Source of the DNA: Parasegetibacter sp. NRK P23
GTDB lineage: Bacteria > Bacteroidota > Bacteroidia > Chitinophagales > Chitinophagaceae
Length of the DNA stretch: 64,000 nucleotides
Direction: 5' to 3'
NCBI RefSeq assembly: GCF_023721715.1
Contig: NZ_JAMDLG010000001.1
Coordinates: 561,889-625,888 of the forward strand
Position numbers and translations under genes: made by a program. The notes beneath the pieces are model-generated. The model searched no databases. It saw only the letters and a list, made by a program, of their open reading frames with translations, and was not told the origin of the DNA. Below are positions 44,985-53,327 of this stretch, piece after piece. Position 1 is the stretch's first letter. Each line of letters begins with the position of its first letter.

Positions 44985-46630
44985 TTAAACTTTACCTGGC
45001 TGGGCGAAGCCCCAAATTCGTACTCAATTTTGTTTTTGGCATCCTGTGCTGTCGTGTTGGACACCTCAATCTGGCGTACCCGGTCGCCGCCTACGCGGAA
45101 CAGCAGTTCAGGCGCGGCGGAAGTGGAAAGCCCGTTAAAAAAGATACGGTCCGAGTTCACGATATCCACCACAGGAGACGTATGCTTCGACAGAATCTTC
45201 ACGTTATTGAACCGTATATCGGTCGCTTCGCTGCATTCAATTCCTTTCTCCGCCTGAAGCGTCATATTCGACAAGTTGATATTGCTGATGTGCATTTCGG
45301 GCAACCCGCGGATAAAAATAGCTTTGGCGGCCCCGTTGCACACCACATCGGAGATGAAAAAGTTTTTGAAAACGGGCGTCTCTTCTGTAACAGGCTTAAA
45401 TTCCACTTTAGGCAATTCTCGTTTCTCCCCTTCCAACGGCACCGGATCTTTCGCGGCATAGTACATGTCAAAAAGAATAGCCTCCCCTGCGATCCCCGAC
45501 ATGTGGATATTTTTGATATGAATATTCTCCACCACCCCGCCTCTTCCGCGGGTGGTTTTAAAGCGCAGACCAATATCAGTTCCTATGAACGCACAATTCG
45601 TAACGTAAATATTTCTCGCGCCGCCACTCATTTCGCTGCCAATCACAAACCCGCCATGGGCCTGGTACACCACTGAGTTGCGGATAAGTACGTTTTCCGT
45701 AGGCATCGCGCGTTTCCGGCCTTGTGCATCCCTTCCGGATTTGATGCAAATCCCATCATCGCCCACATCGAAGATGCTGTTTTCTATCAGCACATCTTTG
45801 CAGGATTCAAGGTCAATTCCATCACCGTTTTGTGCGTACCAGGGATTCTTTACGTTGAGGTTCCGGATAATAATATTGCTGCTCATGATGGGGTGCAAAC
45901 ACCAGGCCGCGGAGTTCTGAAATACCACGCCCTCCAGCAGAATATTTTTACACCCGTTCAGCACCAGCAGGTTGGGCCGCAGGTAATCTTTTACAGGAAG
46001 AAAATCTTCGGGTTTCATGCCTTCCTTCCACAGACCGAGCGATGGATTCTTATTCCCCAGCATGGAACCTTCGGATGGGTACCAGTTCTTTTTATCCTCA
46101 CTCACCACACCGCCGGAAGCCACGAGTCGCTTCCATTGCGACTCCGTTTGTTTTTCGCGTTTTACCATACGCCAGGCTGCGCCGCCACCATCAATAATAC
46201 CAGATCCCGTTATAGCGATGTTTATCGCTTTCAGCGCTGAAACCGGCGATTGATTGCGCACGGCCCTCAGCCCTTCCCAGTTCGTTTCCACCAGTTTGTA
46301 CTGGGAGAAGTCACTCGTAAACAACAACATGGCATTTTTTTGCAGGTGCAGGTTCACGTTAGAAAGCAGTTCAATGGGACCCGTCAGAAATTGCCCGGAA
46401 GGCACCAGTACCACGCCACCACCCTTCTTATTACAGGCGGTAATGGCATCCTGAATCGCTTTGGTGTTCAGCGTAACGCCGTCCGGCTTCGCACCGAATT
46501 TCCGGATATCGAGCGTATCCTTCCGGAAAACGGGGGGCTTCACTTTGGGCATAGGAAACGCCTGCGCAACTATTTGCTGGGAAGAAAAAATGGCAAACGC
46601 GATCAAAAAGGCGGAAAAATTGTGTTTCAT
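44981..46630 (-). CDS. GH28 polygalacturonase (first of two)
   Basis: The ATG at 46630 gives 549 residues with a signal peptide (MKHNFSAFLIAFAIFSSQQIVAQ). The right-handed beta-helix begins DTLDIRKFGAKPDGVTLNTKAIQDAI. GH28 catalytic motifs are visible: NGDGID (about 267), GDDGICIKSG (about 290), HGGFVIGSEMSGG (about 326) and RFKTTRGRGG (about 357). These are the acidic, His and RxK positions of the family. The sequence style is that of bacterial exo-acting galacturonan hydrolases. It is coupled to the GH105 gene, and a candidate LacI operator lies 75-100 bp upstream. Confidence 0.94.
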   Translation of the reverse strand: MKHNFSAFLIAFAIFSSQQIVAQAFPMPKVKPPVFRKDTLDIRKFGAKPDGVTLNTKAIQDAITACNKKGGGVVLVPSGQFLTGPIELLSNVNLHLQKNAMLLFTSDFSQYKLVETNWEGLRAVRNQSPVSALKAINIAITGSGIIDGGGAAWRMVKREKQTESQWKRLVASGGVVSEDKKNWYPSEGSMLGNKNPSLGLWKEGMKPEDFLPVKDYLRPNLLVLNGCKNILLEGVVFQNSAAWCLHPIMSSNIIIRNLNVKNPWYAQNGDGIDLESCKDVLIENSIFDVGDDGICIKSGRDAQGRKRAMPTENVLIRNSVVYQAHGGFVIGSEMSGGARNIYVTNCAFIGTDIGLRFKTTRGRGGVVENIHIKNIHMSGIAGEAILFDMYYAAKDPVPLEGEKRELPKVEFKPVTEETPVFKNFFISDVVCNGAAKAIFIRGLPEMHISNINLSNMTLQAEKGIECSEATDIRFNNVKILSKHTSPVVDIVNSDRIFFNGLSTSAAPELLFRVGGDRVRQIEVSNTTAQDAKNKIEYEFGASPSQVKFK

Positions 46631-46704
46631 CATTGCAAGCATCGTATGATTCATGACAAGTGTAACGAGATATTCCCGACCGGTAAGCGGTTTTTGCGAC
46701 TTTA

Positions 46705-46730
46705 TTTACGCAATCGTTACCGGCATCGTT
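46705..46730. promoter_or_regulatory. Candidate LacI-type operator, copy A
   Basis: The 26-bp sequence TTTACGCAATCGTT-A-CCGGCATCGTT matches 25 of 26 positions with copy B at 63067-63092. Its core CGTTACCGGCATCG is a pseudo-palindrome centred on CCGG, as expected for a LacI-family site. It lies upstream of the GH28-GH105 pair. Confidence 0.65.
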
Positions 46731-46768
46731 TACGGCATACGGTGTTTTCACCGTACCCGGTGGCATCG

Positions 46769-48400
46769 CTATAGCGGTGGCACCGGGTGCGCACGTACCC
46801 AGTCGATATCCGACCAGCCCGCATCGTTGGTCACCACATCCCTGGTGCAGAAAAATCCTACTTGCGCGCCCACCCAGCGACCCGGCACGGCCTTGAATAC
46901 CGTTCCGGCGCTCGTGAAGGTCGCGCCATCGGTACTGTAGCTAAAGGAGCAAAGCGCACCTGGCTGTACCGTTACCCTGAACCAGCAATCCCCTGAAGCT
47001 ATCTTCTGCAGCATTTCTTCTTTTTCGGCAGCGCCTTTTTCCGCCTTCAAACAAGTAACACGGGAAAGGTAAATACCATCTTCTTTCTTCACGAGAGACA
47101 GGTATGCATAGTCAGCACCATACACCACCAGGCCGAAACGTTCGCCTTGCAGCCTGGGTTTAAAACTGAATTTCGTGGTAAACGAAAAAGCTTCGGCAGG
47201 AAATTTCTGCGTAAGAATATTGGGCACATCCCATAAGTTCTTTGCGCTGTCGGGTATTTTATCTGTAAAAAGACGCAGTTCACCTTTTGAAGGTGAAGGA
47301 AAATACCAGCCCACCTTCGGATTGGCGTTCCACTGCCATTGTAAGCCAAGCTTCCGGCTGGAAAACTCGTCGGATTCCGGCGGTGCGGCTTTGGGCCATA
47401 TTTTACCGACATTTGGCTTTTTGTGCACCATCACCGGCTGCCCCTTTCCATCTCCGTCCGGGTCCTCGCCAATCACGGGCCAGTTGTTCACCCATTTCAT
47501 CGGCTGAAGGTGCACAATCCGACCGTAAGCATCTTTGTCCTGGAAATGAAGGAACCAATCCTCTCCAGTAGCCGTATTCACCCAGGCACCCTGGTGCGGG
47601 CCATTCACAGGCGATTTGCCCTGGTCCATCACCACCTTTCTTTCGTACGGACCGTATACGTTTTTGGAACGAAGCACCAGCTGCCATCCGGTGGAAACAC
47701 CACCGGCAGGCGCGAATATGTAGTAGTAGTCATTTCTTTTATAGAATTTCGGCCCTTCAAGGGTGGGATCCTGGTCGTGCCCGTCGAACACCAGTACACC
47801 GTCATCGATGGTTTTTGTTCCTTCCGCATTCAGTTGTTTCACCACCACAATACTTTTGATACCCGCCCTGCTTCCCGCAAAAGCATGCGCCAGGTATACT
47901 TTCCCGTCATCATCCCATAAGGGGCAGGGATCAATCAAACCACTTCCCGCCTCCACGAGGATGGGCTCGCTCCAGGGACCGTTAATATTTTTTGCTTTGG
48001 TGAGGTAAATACCGAAGTCGGGATCGGGGTAATACACATAGAAACTACCGTTATGGTACCGGATGGAAGGCGCCCATACTCCATTTCCATGCTGTGGCTT
48101 TGAAAAATGCGCAAAGGGCGGTTGTTTGGGCAGAATATGACCGATCAGTTTCCAGTTTACCAGGTCTTTTGAATGAAGAATGGGTAATCCCGGGGCCTGG
48201 TTAAAGCTGGAAGAGATCATATAGAAATCCTCACCCACACGCACCGCATCCGGATCAGAATAATCGGCATGGAGGATGGGATTCTTATAAGTACCGTTGC
48301 CGTTATCGGCTACCCAGGTTTTTGATAACATCTCCTGCTGCGCCTTAACTGCCGTGGAAAACAGCAGTATAGCCGCCACATATCGTAAGTTTCTTTTCAT
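46769..48400 (-). CDS. GH43 family glycoside hydrolase
   Basis: This 543-residue exported enzyme has a signal peptide (ending STAVKAQ). A five-bladed GH43 propeller (about 35-320) carries its three carboxylates in HADYSDPDAVR (base), GSGLIDPCPLW (pKa modulator) and DPTLEGPKFYK (acid). A C-terminal beta-sandwich (about 340-540, WQWNANPKVGWYF to VGFFCTRD) matches the GH43 accessory domain. Likely activity is alpha-L-arabinofuranosidase or beta-xylosidase, trimming neutral side chains of pectin in this setting. It sits between GH28-GH105 and CE8. Confidence 0.92.
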   Translation of the reverse strand: MKRNLRYVAAILLFSTAVKAQQEMLSKTWVADNGNGTYKNPILHADYSDPDAVRVGEDFYMISSSFNQAPGLPILHSKDLVNWKLIGHILPKQPPFAHFSKPQHGNGVWAPSIRYHNGSFYVYYPDPDFGIYLTKAKNINGPWSEPILVEAGSGLIDPCPLWDDDGKVYLAHAFAGSRAGIKSIVVVKQLNAEGTKTIDDGVLVFDGHDQDPTLEGPKFYKRNDYYYIFAPAGGVSTGWQLVLRSKNVYGPYERKVVMDQGKSPVNGPHQGAWVNTATGEDWFLHFQDKDAYGRIVHLQPMKWVNNWPVIGEDPDGDGKGQPVMVHKKPNVGKIWPKAAPPESDEFSSRKLGLQWQWNANPKVGWYFPSPSKGELRLFTDKIPDSAKNLWDVPNILTQKFPAEAFSFTTKFSFKPRLQGERFGLVVYGADYAYLSLVKKEDGIYLSRVTCLKAEKGAAEKEEMLQKIASGDCWFRVTVQPGALCSFSYSTDGATFTSAGTVFKAVPGRWVGAQVGFFCTRDVVTNDAGWSDIDWVRAHPVPPL

Positions 48401-48576
48401 ATTTTACAAAAGAGCCCACAAAAAATAAATTCAATTCCAGTAATACTTCTGGTGTATGATTATTAATCACAAACAACTATTACAGCATTAAATCCTATCC
48501 ACCAGTATTCTAACATGCCGCACCTATTCAATTGCGCTTACAATAGGCGCCCTGTTGTGTTTAAGAACCTTTGACA

Positions 48577-49572
48577 TTATAAGCCCGCAAGCGGGTCCCA
48601 ATCGCCCATTACTGACTGCAACGCATATTCGCCGGCTTCCTGGTCGGTTAACTGACGCGACCATTGTACGCGTTTTAACGGCTGCGCGCCGGGGCCTGAA
48701 CTCTTGTATTCGGCGTAAAAAACGGTGCTTTCATTTTCAACTTTCCCCCAGTTGTGCCAACCCTCCGGCCTGATGTGCGCCGCCATTTCAGTATGAAGGA
48801 ATACTGTTCTGGCATACGGTCTCCAGGGGCGACCGAGGTAAAAACTATGCTGAGCGGCGTCGGAGGTTATCCTGCAATGCGAGAACACGTAGCCAAACCG
48901 CCTATGTTGTGGCGTGGACGCCGCAGTTACATACCCGTTCTTTTTGCAAAATATCGTACAGTTTTCGAACCAGGCTGTAGACGAACCGAAGATAAAATCA
49001 ACCGTCCCTTCGATGTAACAATCCTTATAAAACTGGCGGCTCTCGTGACCATATGTGTACAATGTATCCTGGAAACCCAGGAACCTGCACCCGATGAATC
49101 TTGCCCTGTCTCCTGCTACTAAAATCGCCACCGCCTGGCCTACGGGGCCGGAACTGTTCTCGAACGTAATGTTCTCTGCTGTAAAATCTTTGCCATACAC
49201 ATAAAAGGAAGCGGAACCGGAAGTACCTTTCTCTTCCCCGAAGGTGTTCAACTTCTGCGCATAGTCATCGTAGGTGAGGATAGTACTGTCTTTATCCTCC
49301 CCGATAATCGTGACAAAGTTCTTCGATTCAGGCAACACCAGTTTTTCTTTATACCGTCCTTTTTTCACGAATATCACCGTGGTCTTTTTACGGTAATCAG
49401 GCACCGCGTTTAAAGCGGCTTGTAGGGTGGTAAAATCACCCGAGCCATCCTGGGCCACTACCATATCGTACCTGGGTAAACCTGCAACGCCAGCCTGTAT
49501 TTTTTTTGAACAGGGCAGCAGCATCAGCCATCCTGCGAGGAACAAAAACCTTGTGAAATACAACGTACGCAT
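48577..49572 (-). CDS. CE8 pectin methylesterase (lipoprotein)
   Basis: This 331-residue pectinesterase has a lipoprotein-type signal (FLAGWLMLLPCSKK). The beta-helix begins VAQDGSGDFTTLQAALNAVP. Catalytic residues lie in GFQDTLYT (Asp, about 167), TVDFIFGSS (Asp, about 193) and LGRPWRPYART (Arg, about 249), and the oxyanion Gln is in GPVGQAVA. It removes methyl esters from homogalacturonan so that PL1 and GH28 can act. It is the second CE8 in the locus and lies 4 bp after the GH28 stop. Confidence 0.94.
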   Translation of the reverse strand: MRTLYFTRFLFLAGWLMLLPCSKKIQAGVAGLPRYDMVVAQDGSGDFTTLQAALNAVPDYRKKTTVIFVKKGRYKEKLVLPESKNFVTIIGEDKDSTILTYDDYAQKLNTFGEEKGTSGSASFYVYGKDFTAENITFENSSGPVGQAVAILVAGDRARFIGCRFLGFQDTLYTYGHESRQFYKDCYIEGTVDFIFGSSTAWFENCTIFCKKNGYVTAASTPQHRRFGYVFSHCRITSDAAQHSFYLGRPWRPYARTVFLHTEMAAHIRPEGWHNWGKVENESTVFYAEYKSSGPGAQPLKRVQWSRQLTDQEAGEYALQSVMGDWDPLAGL

Positions 49573-49576
49573 CGGG

Positions 49577-51139
49577 TCAGTTCTTTTGGATTTTTAATTC
49601 AGCGGCGGGTGTGCCTTTCAACTCAAAAAGCGAATCTGTAGCCGGATGTTCCAAGGATTTCACCCATACTTCATGGCTGTTCTCCACCAATACAACCGGT
49701 GTTTTCACGGTACTGTTAAGTGTAATATTTTTCATATAAATGCCCGTCCCTTCAATAATTTCGGCCCCGATCTTAGAAGTGAGGGTCATCTTCTTCATGT
49801 GGATATCCTGTACATTCATTTCGGGTAATCCCCGGATGAAGATGCCTTTGTTGGCCCCTTCGCAAACAATATTTTCCATAAACACCTTCCGGAAAACCGG
49901 TGTTCCTTCATTCACTTCCGGCGTAACCTTTCTTTCCCCGTCGGTTGGTGATTTCACGAAATAGTACATATCGAAGAATATCGCTTCCTGAACGATATCC
50001 TTCATAAAAATGTTCCTCGCATAAATGTGTTCCACCACACCACCGCGTCCGCGGGTGGTTTTGAAGCGAAGGCCTTTATCGGTGCCCATGAATAGGCAAT
50101 TCTCCACGAAAATATTTCTTGCCCCGCCACTCATTTCGCTGCCTACCACGAAACCGCCGTGACCTTTGTACACAATGCAGTTCCTCACCACACCGTTCTC
50201 TGTGGGCATACCGCGCTTTCTGCCTTCCTCATCTTTTCCTGATTTGATGCAGATGGCATCATCACCAACATCAAAGGTGCAATCTTCCAAAAGGAAGTTC
50301 TTACAGGATTCAAGGTCTATCCCGTCCCCGTTCTGCGCGTATTCCGGGTTTTTAACGGTCACGTTTTTCAGTGTAATGTTACTGCACATGATGGGGTGAA
50401 GGTTCCAGGCGGGGGAGTTCTGAAACGTTACGCCTTCCAGTAAAACACGGTTGCAGTTGATGAATACTATCAGGTTGGGCCGGAGATAATCTTTAATGTC
50501 CTCGAAATCCGTCAGGGATTTTCCCGGTTCCAATAGCATACTGCGCTTTTCTTCATGGGCTTTTTTTGTTTTGGCGGAAGGATACCAGAGCTTTTCATCC
50601 GCGCTCACCATTCCTCCGGAGGCAACTTTCTTTTTCCATTCAGATGCCGTGAGCCTGTCGCGGCCGACCATGCGCCATACATCGCCGTTGCCATCCACCA
50701 CACCTTTCCCGGTAATGGCAATGTTGGTAAGATTGGTGCCATACACAGGCGACTGGTTCCTGGCAGCCCTTCTTCCCTCATAAAATCCCTCCACTAAGGG
50801 GTATTGATCGAAGTCCTTCGTAAAAAGCAACATGGATCCTGCCTTCAGGTGAAGGTTCACATTGCTTTGCATTTCAACCGGCCCGGTGAGCCAGATGCCC
50901 TCGGGCACCACCACTACGCCACCACCTTTTTTTGATATGGCTGCGATTGCGCTATTGATGCTTTTGGTATTGAGTGTAACTCCATCGTTCTTTGCACCGA
51001 AGGTTTTTATATTGATAGTATCCTTTTTAAAAGAGGGCAGTTGCGCAACGGGAAGTTTTTCCCAGGAATAAGCCTGTGCGAAAATACCGGAGAACATACC
51101 GTTAAAAAACAAGCCTACGGCGAGGATTTTCTTTATCAT
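49577..51139 (-). CDS. GH28 polygalacturonase (second of two)
   Basis: The ATG at 51139 gives 520 residues with a signal peptide (MIKKILAVGLFFNGMFSGIFAQ); one at 51190 adds 17 unneeded residues and abuts the esterase remnant. Motifs NGDGIDLESC (about 271), GDDAICIKSG (about 294), HGGFVVGSEMSGG (about 328) and RFKTTRGRGG (about 358) match GH28. It is clearly a paralogue of the 44981-46630 enzyme, with the same order of motifs and near-identical blocks around them. It is probably periplasmic and acts on oligogalacturonides. Confidence 0.94.
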   Translation of the reverse strand: MIKKILAVGLFFNGMFSGIFAQAYSWEKLPVAQLPSFKKDTINIKTFGAKNDGVTLNTKSINSAIAAISKKGGGVVVVPEGIWLTGPVEMQSNVNLHLKAGSMLLFTKDFDQYPLVEGFYEGRRAARNQSPVYGTNLTNIAITGKGVVDGNGDVWRMVGRDRLTASEWKKKVASGGMVSADEKLWYPSAKTKKAHEEKRSMLLEPGKSLTDFEDIKDYLRPNLIVFINCNRVLLEGVTFQNSPAWNLHPIMCSNITLKNVTVKNPEYAQNGDGIDLESCKNFLLEDCTFDVGDDAICIKSGKDEEGRKRGMPTENGVVRNCIVYKGHGGFVVGSEMSGGARNIFVENCLFMGTDKGLRFKTTRGRGGVVEHIYARNIFMKDIVQEAIFFDMYYFVKSPTDGERKVTPEVNEGTPVFRKVFMENIVCEGANKGIFIRGLPEMNVQDIHMKKMTLTSKIGAEIIEGTGIYMKNITLNSTVKTPVVLVENSHEVWVKSLEHPATDSLFELKGTPAAELKIQKN

Positions 51140-51198
51140 TTTTTGATCTTTTCTGGAATGAAATTCATTTTTATTAGCCAGCGCGCTCATATTTCAGT

Positions 51199-51458
51199 CT
51201 ATTGTGACGTGCTGCCAGGGTTATTCCGTAATGCAATCACAGGGCTTCTTTCAGGGAAAACATGAAGACTACCCGGGCGCTTATATTTCAGCATTGCGCT
51301 GGCATACATCAGACTATTTACAGCCGCAACCGAATTGCCCTTGGCCGCAGGCACCTGGAATGCCGGATTGATAGCAGCCGAAACATGCCTCTCTGCTGAA
51401 TAAGCAATTATCTCCTGCTCCGGTGCCTGTTCTCCCAGGAGTGTTTTCCGGTCATAAG
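51199..51458 (-). pseudogene. Remnant of an alpha/beta-hydrolase carbohydrate esterase
   Basis: The frame after the CE8 stop reads RKTLLGEQAPEQEIIAYSAE, then NPAF and NSVAAVNSLMYASAMLKYK, then RPGSLHVFPE and ALRNNPGSTSQ before a TAG. This follows the last 85 or so residues of secreted esterases in which the normal text is TPPAFLVHAADD...SVPVENSL...GSLHVFPKGGH. The Asp region (QVPAAKGNS) and the catalytic His region (ERSPVIA) are both corrupted, and everything before RKTLLGE is missing. It lies between two intact pectin genes. Confidence 0.7.
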
Positions 51459-52435
51459 CTGTTCTCAGGCGTCCACCCATCGTTCTGACTAAATATTTTC
51501 TTCAAGGTATATTGTTTCAGTTCCTTCGAAGAAAGTTGTCTCGCCCATTTCACCCTTTGGGTGGATGCGCCCGCGCCTTTACTTTCATACTCCGCATATC
51601 CTACCGTTTTTTCATTGTCCGGATTGCGCCAGTTGTCCCAGCCTGCGGGCAGAATATGCCCGTCCATCTCCGTGCGGATAAATACGGTTTTTGCGTGTGG
51701 CCGCCACGGTCTTCCCAGGTAAACCTTCCTCGCGGAAGTATCGGCCTTCAGCCTGCAATCAAAGAATACATATCCGAACGGCTGCGCCGGAGACGTAGAC
51801 GCGGCGGTTATGAAAGAATTTTTCTTACTGAAGATAGTGCAGCGTTGAAAAACGGCTGTTGCTTCGCCGAAAATAAAATCCGTTGTGCCTTCTATATAGC
51901 AGTCTTCGTAATACTGCCGGCTGGTATTCGTAGCGGTGTACAAAGTATCCTGGTTGCCCAGCAGCCGGCATTTGCGCACAATACACCTGTCGCCCTCCAC
52001 ATGGAGCGCAACGGCCTGCCCTACGGGACCGGAAGTATTTTCTATGGTCAGGTTCTCCGCGATGAAATCATTTCCCTGTACGAGCACCGTATAAGAAGTA
52101 TACGTGCTGAACTTATCCTTCCCCGTAAAATCTTTACCGGGATAGGGTTTACCGGAATAATCGTTCCAGGAGATGATCGTGCTGTCCGCGTTTTCACCGA
52201 TGATCGATACCCTTGTTTTCCAGGAAGGGATCACGAGTTTTTCACGGTAGATCCCATTCTTAACGTGTATGGTCACCCGCACCTGCGAAAGATCACGCAC
52301 GGCATTTACGGCCTCCTGGATCGTGGTGTAATCACCGGTACCGTCTTTGGCTACCGTCAGCTTTACCGGATCGGCGTGCCAGGAAAGCAACAGTAAAGAA
52401 AGAAAAAGAAAACATATGGAGGTTAATCGGTGCAT
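51452..52435 (-). CDS. CE8 pectin methylesterase
   Basis: From the ATG at 52435 the protein has 327 residues with a signal peptide (MHRLTSICFLFLSLLLLSWHA). Catalytic residues are in GNQDTLYT (Asp, about 162), TTDFIFGEA (Asp, about 187) and LGRPWRPHAKT (Arg, about 243), with GPVGQAVA as the Gln motif. It lies 25 bp after the CE12 gene. It and the CE8 at 48577-49572 are paralogues. Its 3' end overlaps the first bases of the esterase remnant in another frame. Confidence 0.94.
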   Translation of the reverse strand: MHRLTSICFLFLSLLLLSWHADPVKLTVAKDGTGDYTTIQEAVNAVRDLSQVRVTIHVKNGIYREKLVIPSWKTRVSIIGENADSTIISWNDYSGKPYPGKDFTGKDKFSTYTSYTVLVQGNDFIAENLTIENTSGPVGQAVALHVEGDRCIVRKCRLLGNQDTLYTATNTSRQYYEDCYIEGTTDFIFGEATAVFQRCTIFSKKNSFITAASTSPAQPFGYVFFDCRLKADTSARKVYLGRPWRPHAKTVFIRTEMDGHILPAGWDNWRNPDNEKTVGYAEYESKGAGASTQRVKWARQLSSKELKQYTLKKIFSQNDGWTPENSL

Positions 52436-52460
52436 AATATGCGGGGTATTCCTTCGGTAA

Positions 52461-53195
52461 TTATTTTTTGCCATTGTTCACTACATGATCTGTAACGGGT
52501 ATTTTCAGCGATCGAAGTTCTTTCAGCACCAGTTGCGCCATCAGTCTTGCGCCAAGTTCATTAAAATGAGTATCGTCGGTTTTCCCGTCAGGATAATTAG
52601 GATGCTCGCCGGGTTTCAGGTGCAGGTAGAGCAGCTTTGAGGATTCCGGCCCCATCTGTTGCAACAAAGCGCGACTTTTTTCATCAAGGTCCACCAATGG
52701 CACATTCAGCTGTTTCGCTACGCTGCGGGTGATGTCGGAATATTCCCTGTGTGTATCCGTCAGCTTTCCTTCAGGGGAAAAACTTCTGCGCGCCACGGCG
52801 GTAATCAACACCGGGAACGCGTTTTTTTCGCGGGTATCGTTCACGTATTTTTCCAGGTTCTTCCGGAATTCATCCGGCGTAGTAGCTGATTTTTTGGTGG
52901 GTATTTCATCGTTGTGCCCGAACTGGATCAATACAAAATCACCTTTCTTGAGTTTGTTTACGATAGGCTCCCAGCGTTTTTCCTGCATAAAGCTGCGGGT
53001 ACTTCTCCCATTCTGCGCATGGTTCTCCACTACCGCCGTACTGTCAAAAAAAGTAGCGAAGGGTACGCCCCAACCCATTTCAGGAACAGCTTTCGTGCTT
53101 TTGATGGACATCGTGGAATCGCCGACAAGGTAGATATGGATCTTTTCTTGCGGGCCAAACAAAAACGGGAGCAAACAGTAAAGCAGGTATTTCAT
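52461..53195 (-). CDS. CE12 rhamnogalacturonan acetylesterase
   Basis: This 244-residue SGNH hydrolase has blocks GDST (nucleophile Ser27), QNGRSTRSF, IQFGHND and DDTHFNELGA (Asp and His of the triad), which is the CE12 arrangement. A short signal peptide is present at the N-terminus (MKYLLYCLLPFLFG). It removes acetyl groups from pectin or rhamnogalacturonan in the periplasm. It is followed at 25 bp by CE8. Upstream, a 132-bp spacer contains the second copy of the dispersed palindromic repeat. Confidence 0.93.
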   Translation of the reverse strand: MKYLLYCLLPFLFGPQEKIHIYLVGDSTMSIKSTKAVPEMGWGVPFATFFDSTAVVENHAQNGRSTRSFMQEKRWEPIVNKLKKGDFVLIQFGHNDEIPTKKSATTPDEFRKNLEKYVNDTREKNAFPVLITAVARRSFSPEGKLTDTHREYSDITRSVAKQLNVPLVDLDEKSRALLQQMGPESSKLLYLHLKPGEHPNYPDGKTDDTHFNELGARLMAQLVLKELRSLKIPVTDHVVNNGKK

Positions 53196-53245
53196 GGTGA
53201 TGGTTTTGAGCTTTGAATCTTATTTCCGTAGATGCGTTTCGGAGC

Positions 53246-53277
53246 CTCACCCCAACCCCTCTCCCGGGGGAGAGGGG
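53246..53277. repeat. Dispersed palindromic repeat, copy 2
   Basis: Read on the minus strand this matches copy 1 (5209-5240) at 31 of 32 positions: CCCCTCTCCCC then GGGAGAGGGG with TTGGGGTGAG after it. It lies in the spacer between the PL1 stop and the CE12 start. Confidence 0.75.
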
Positions 53278-53327
53278 TTGGAACCTCATTATTAATTATG
53301 GATAGACGAGGGGTTGCAGATTTCAAA

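Noticed and set aside
51512..52396. A 294-codon + frame
   Set aside because: It is antisense to the CE8 gene and reads like a shadow (Arg/Gly/Phe-rich, no motif).
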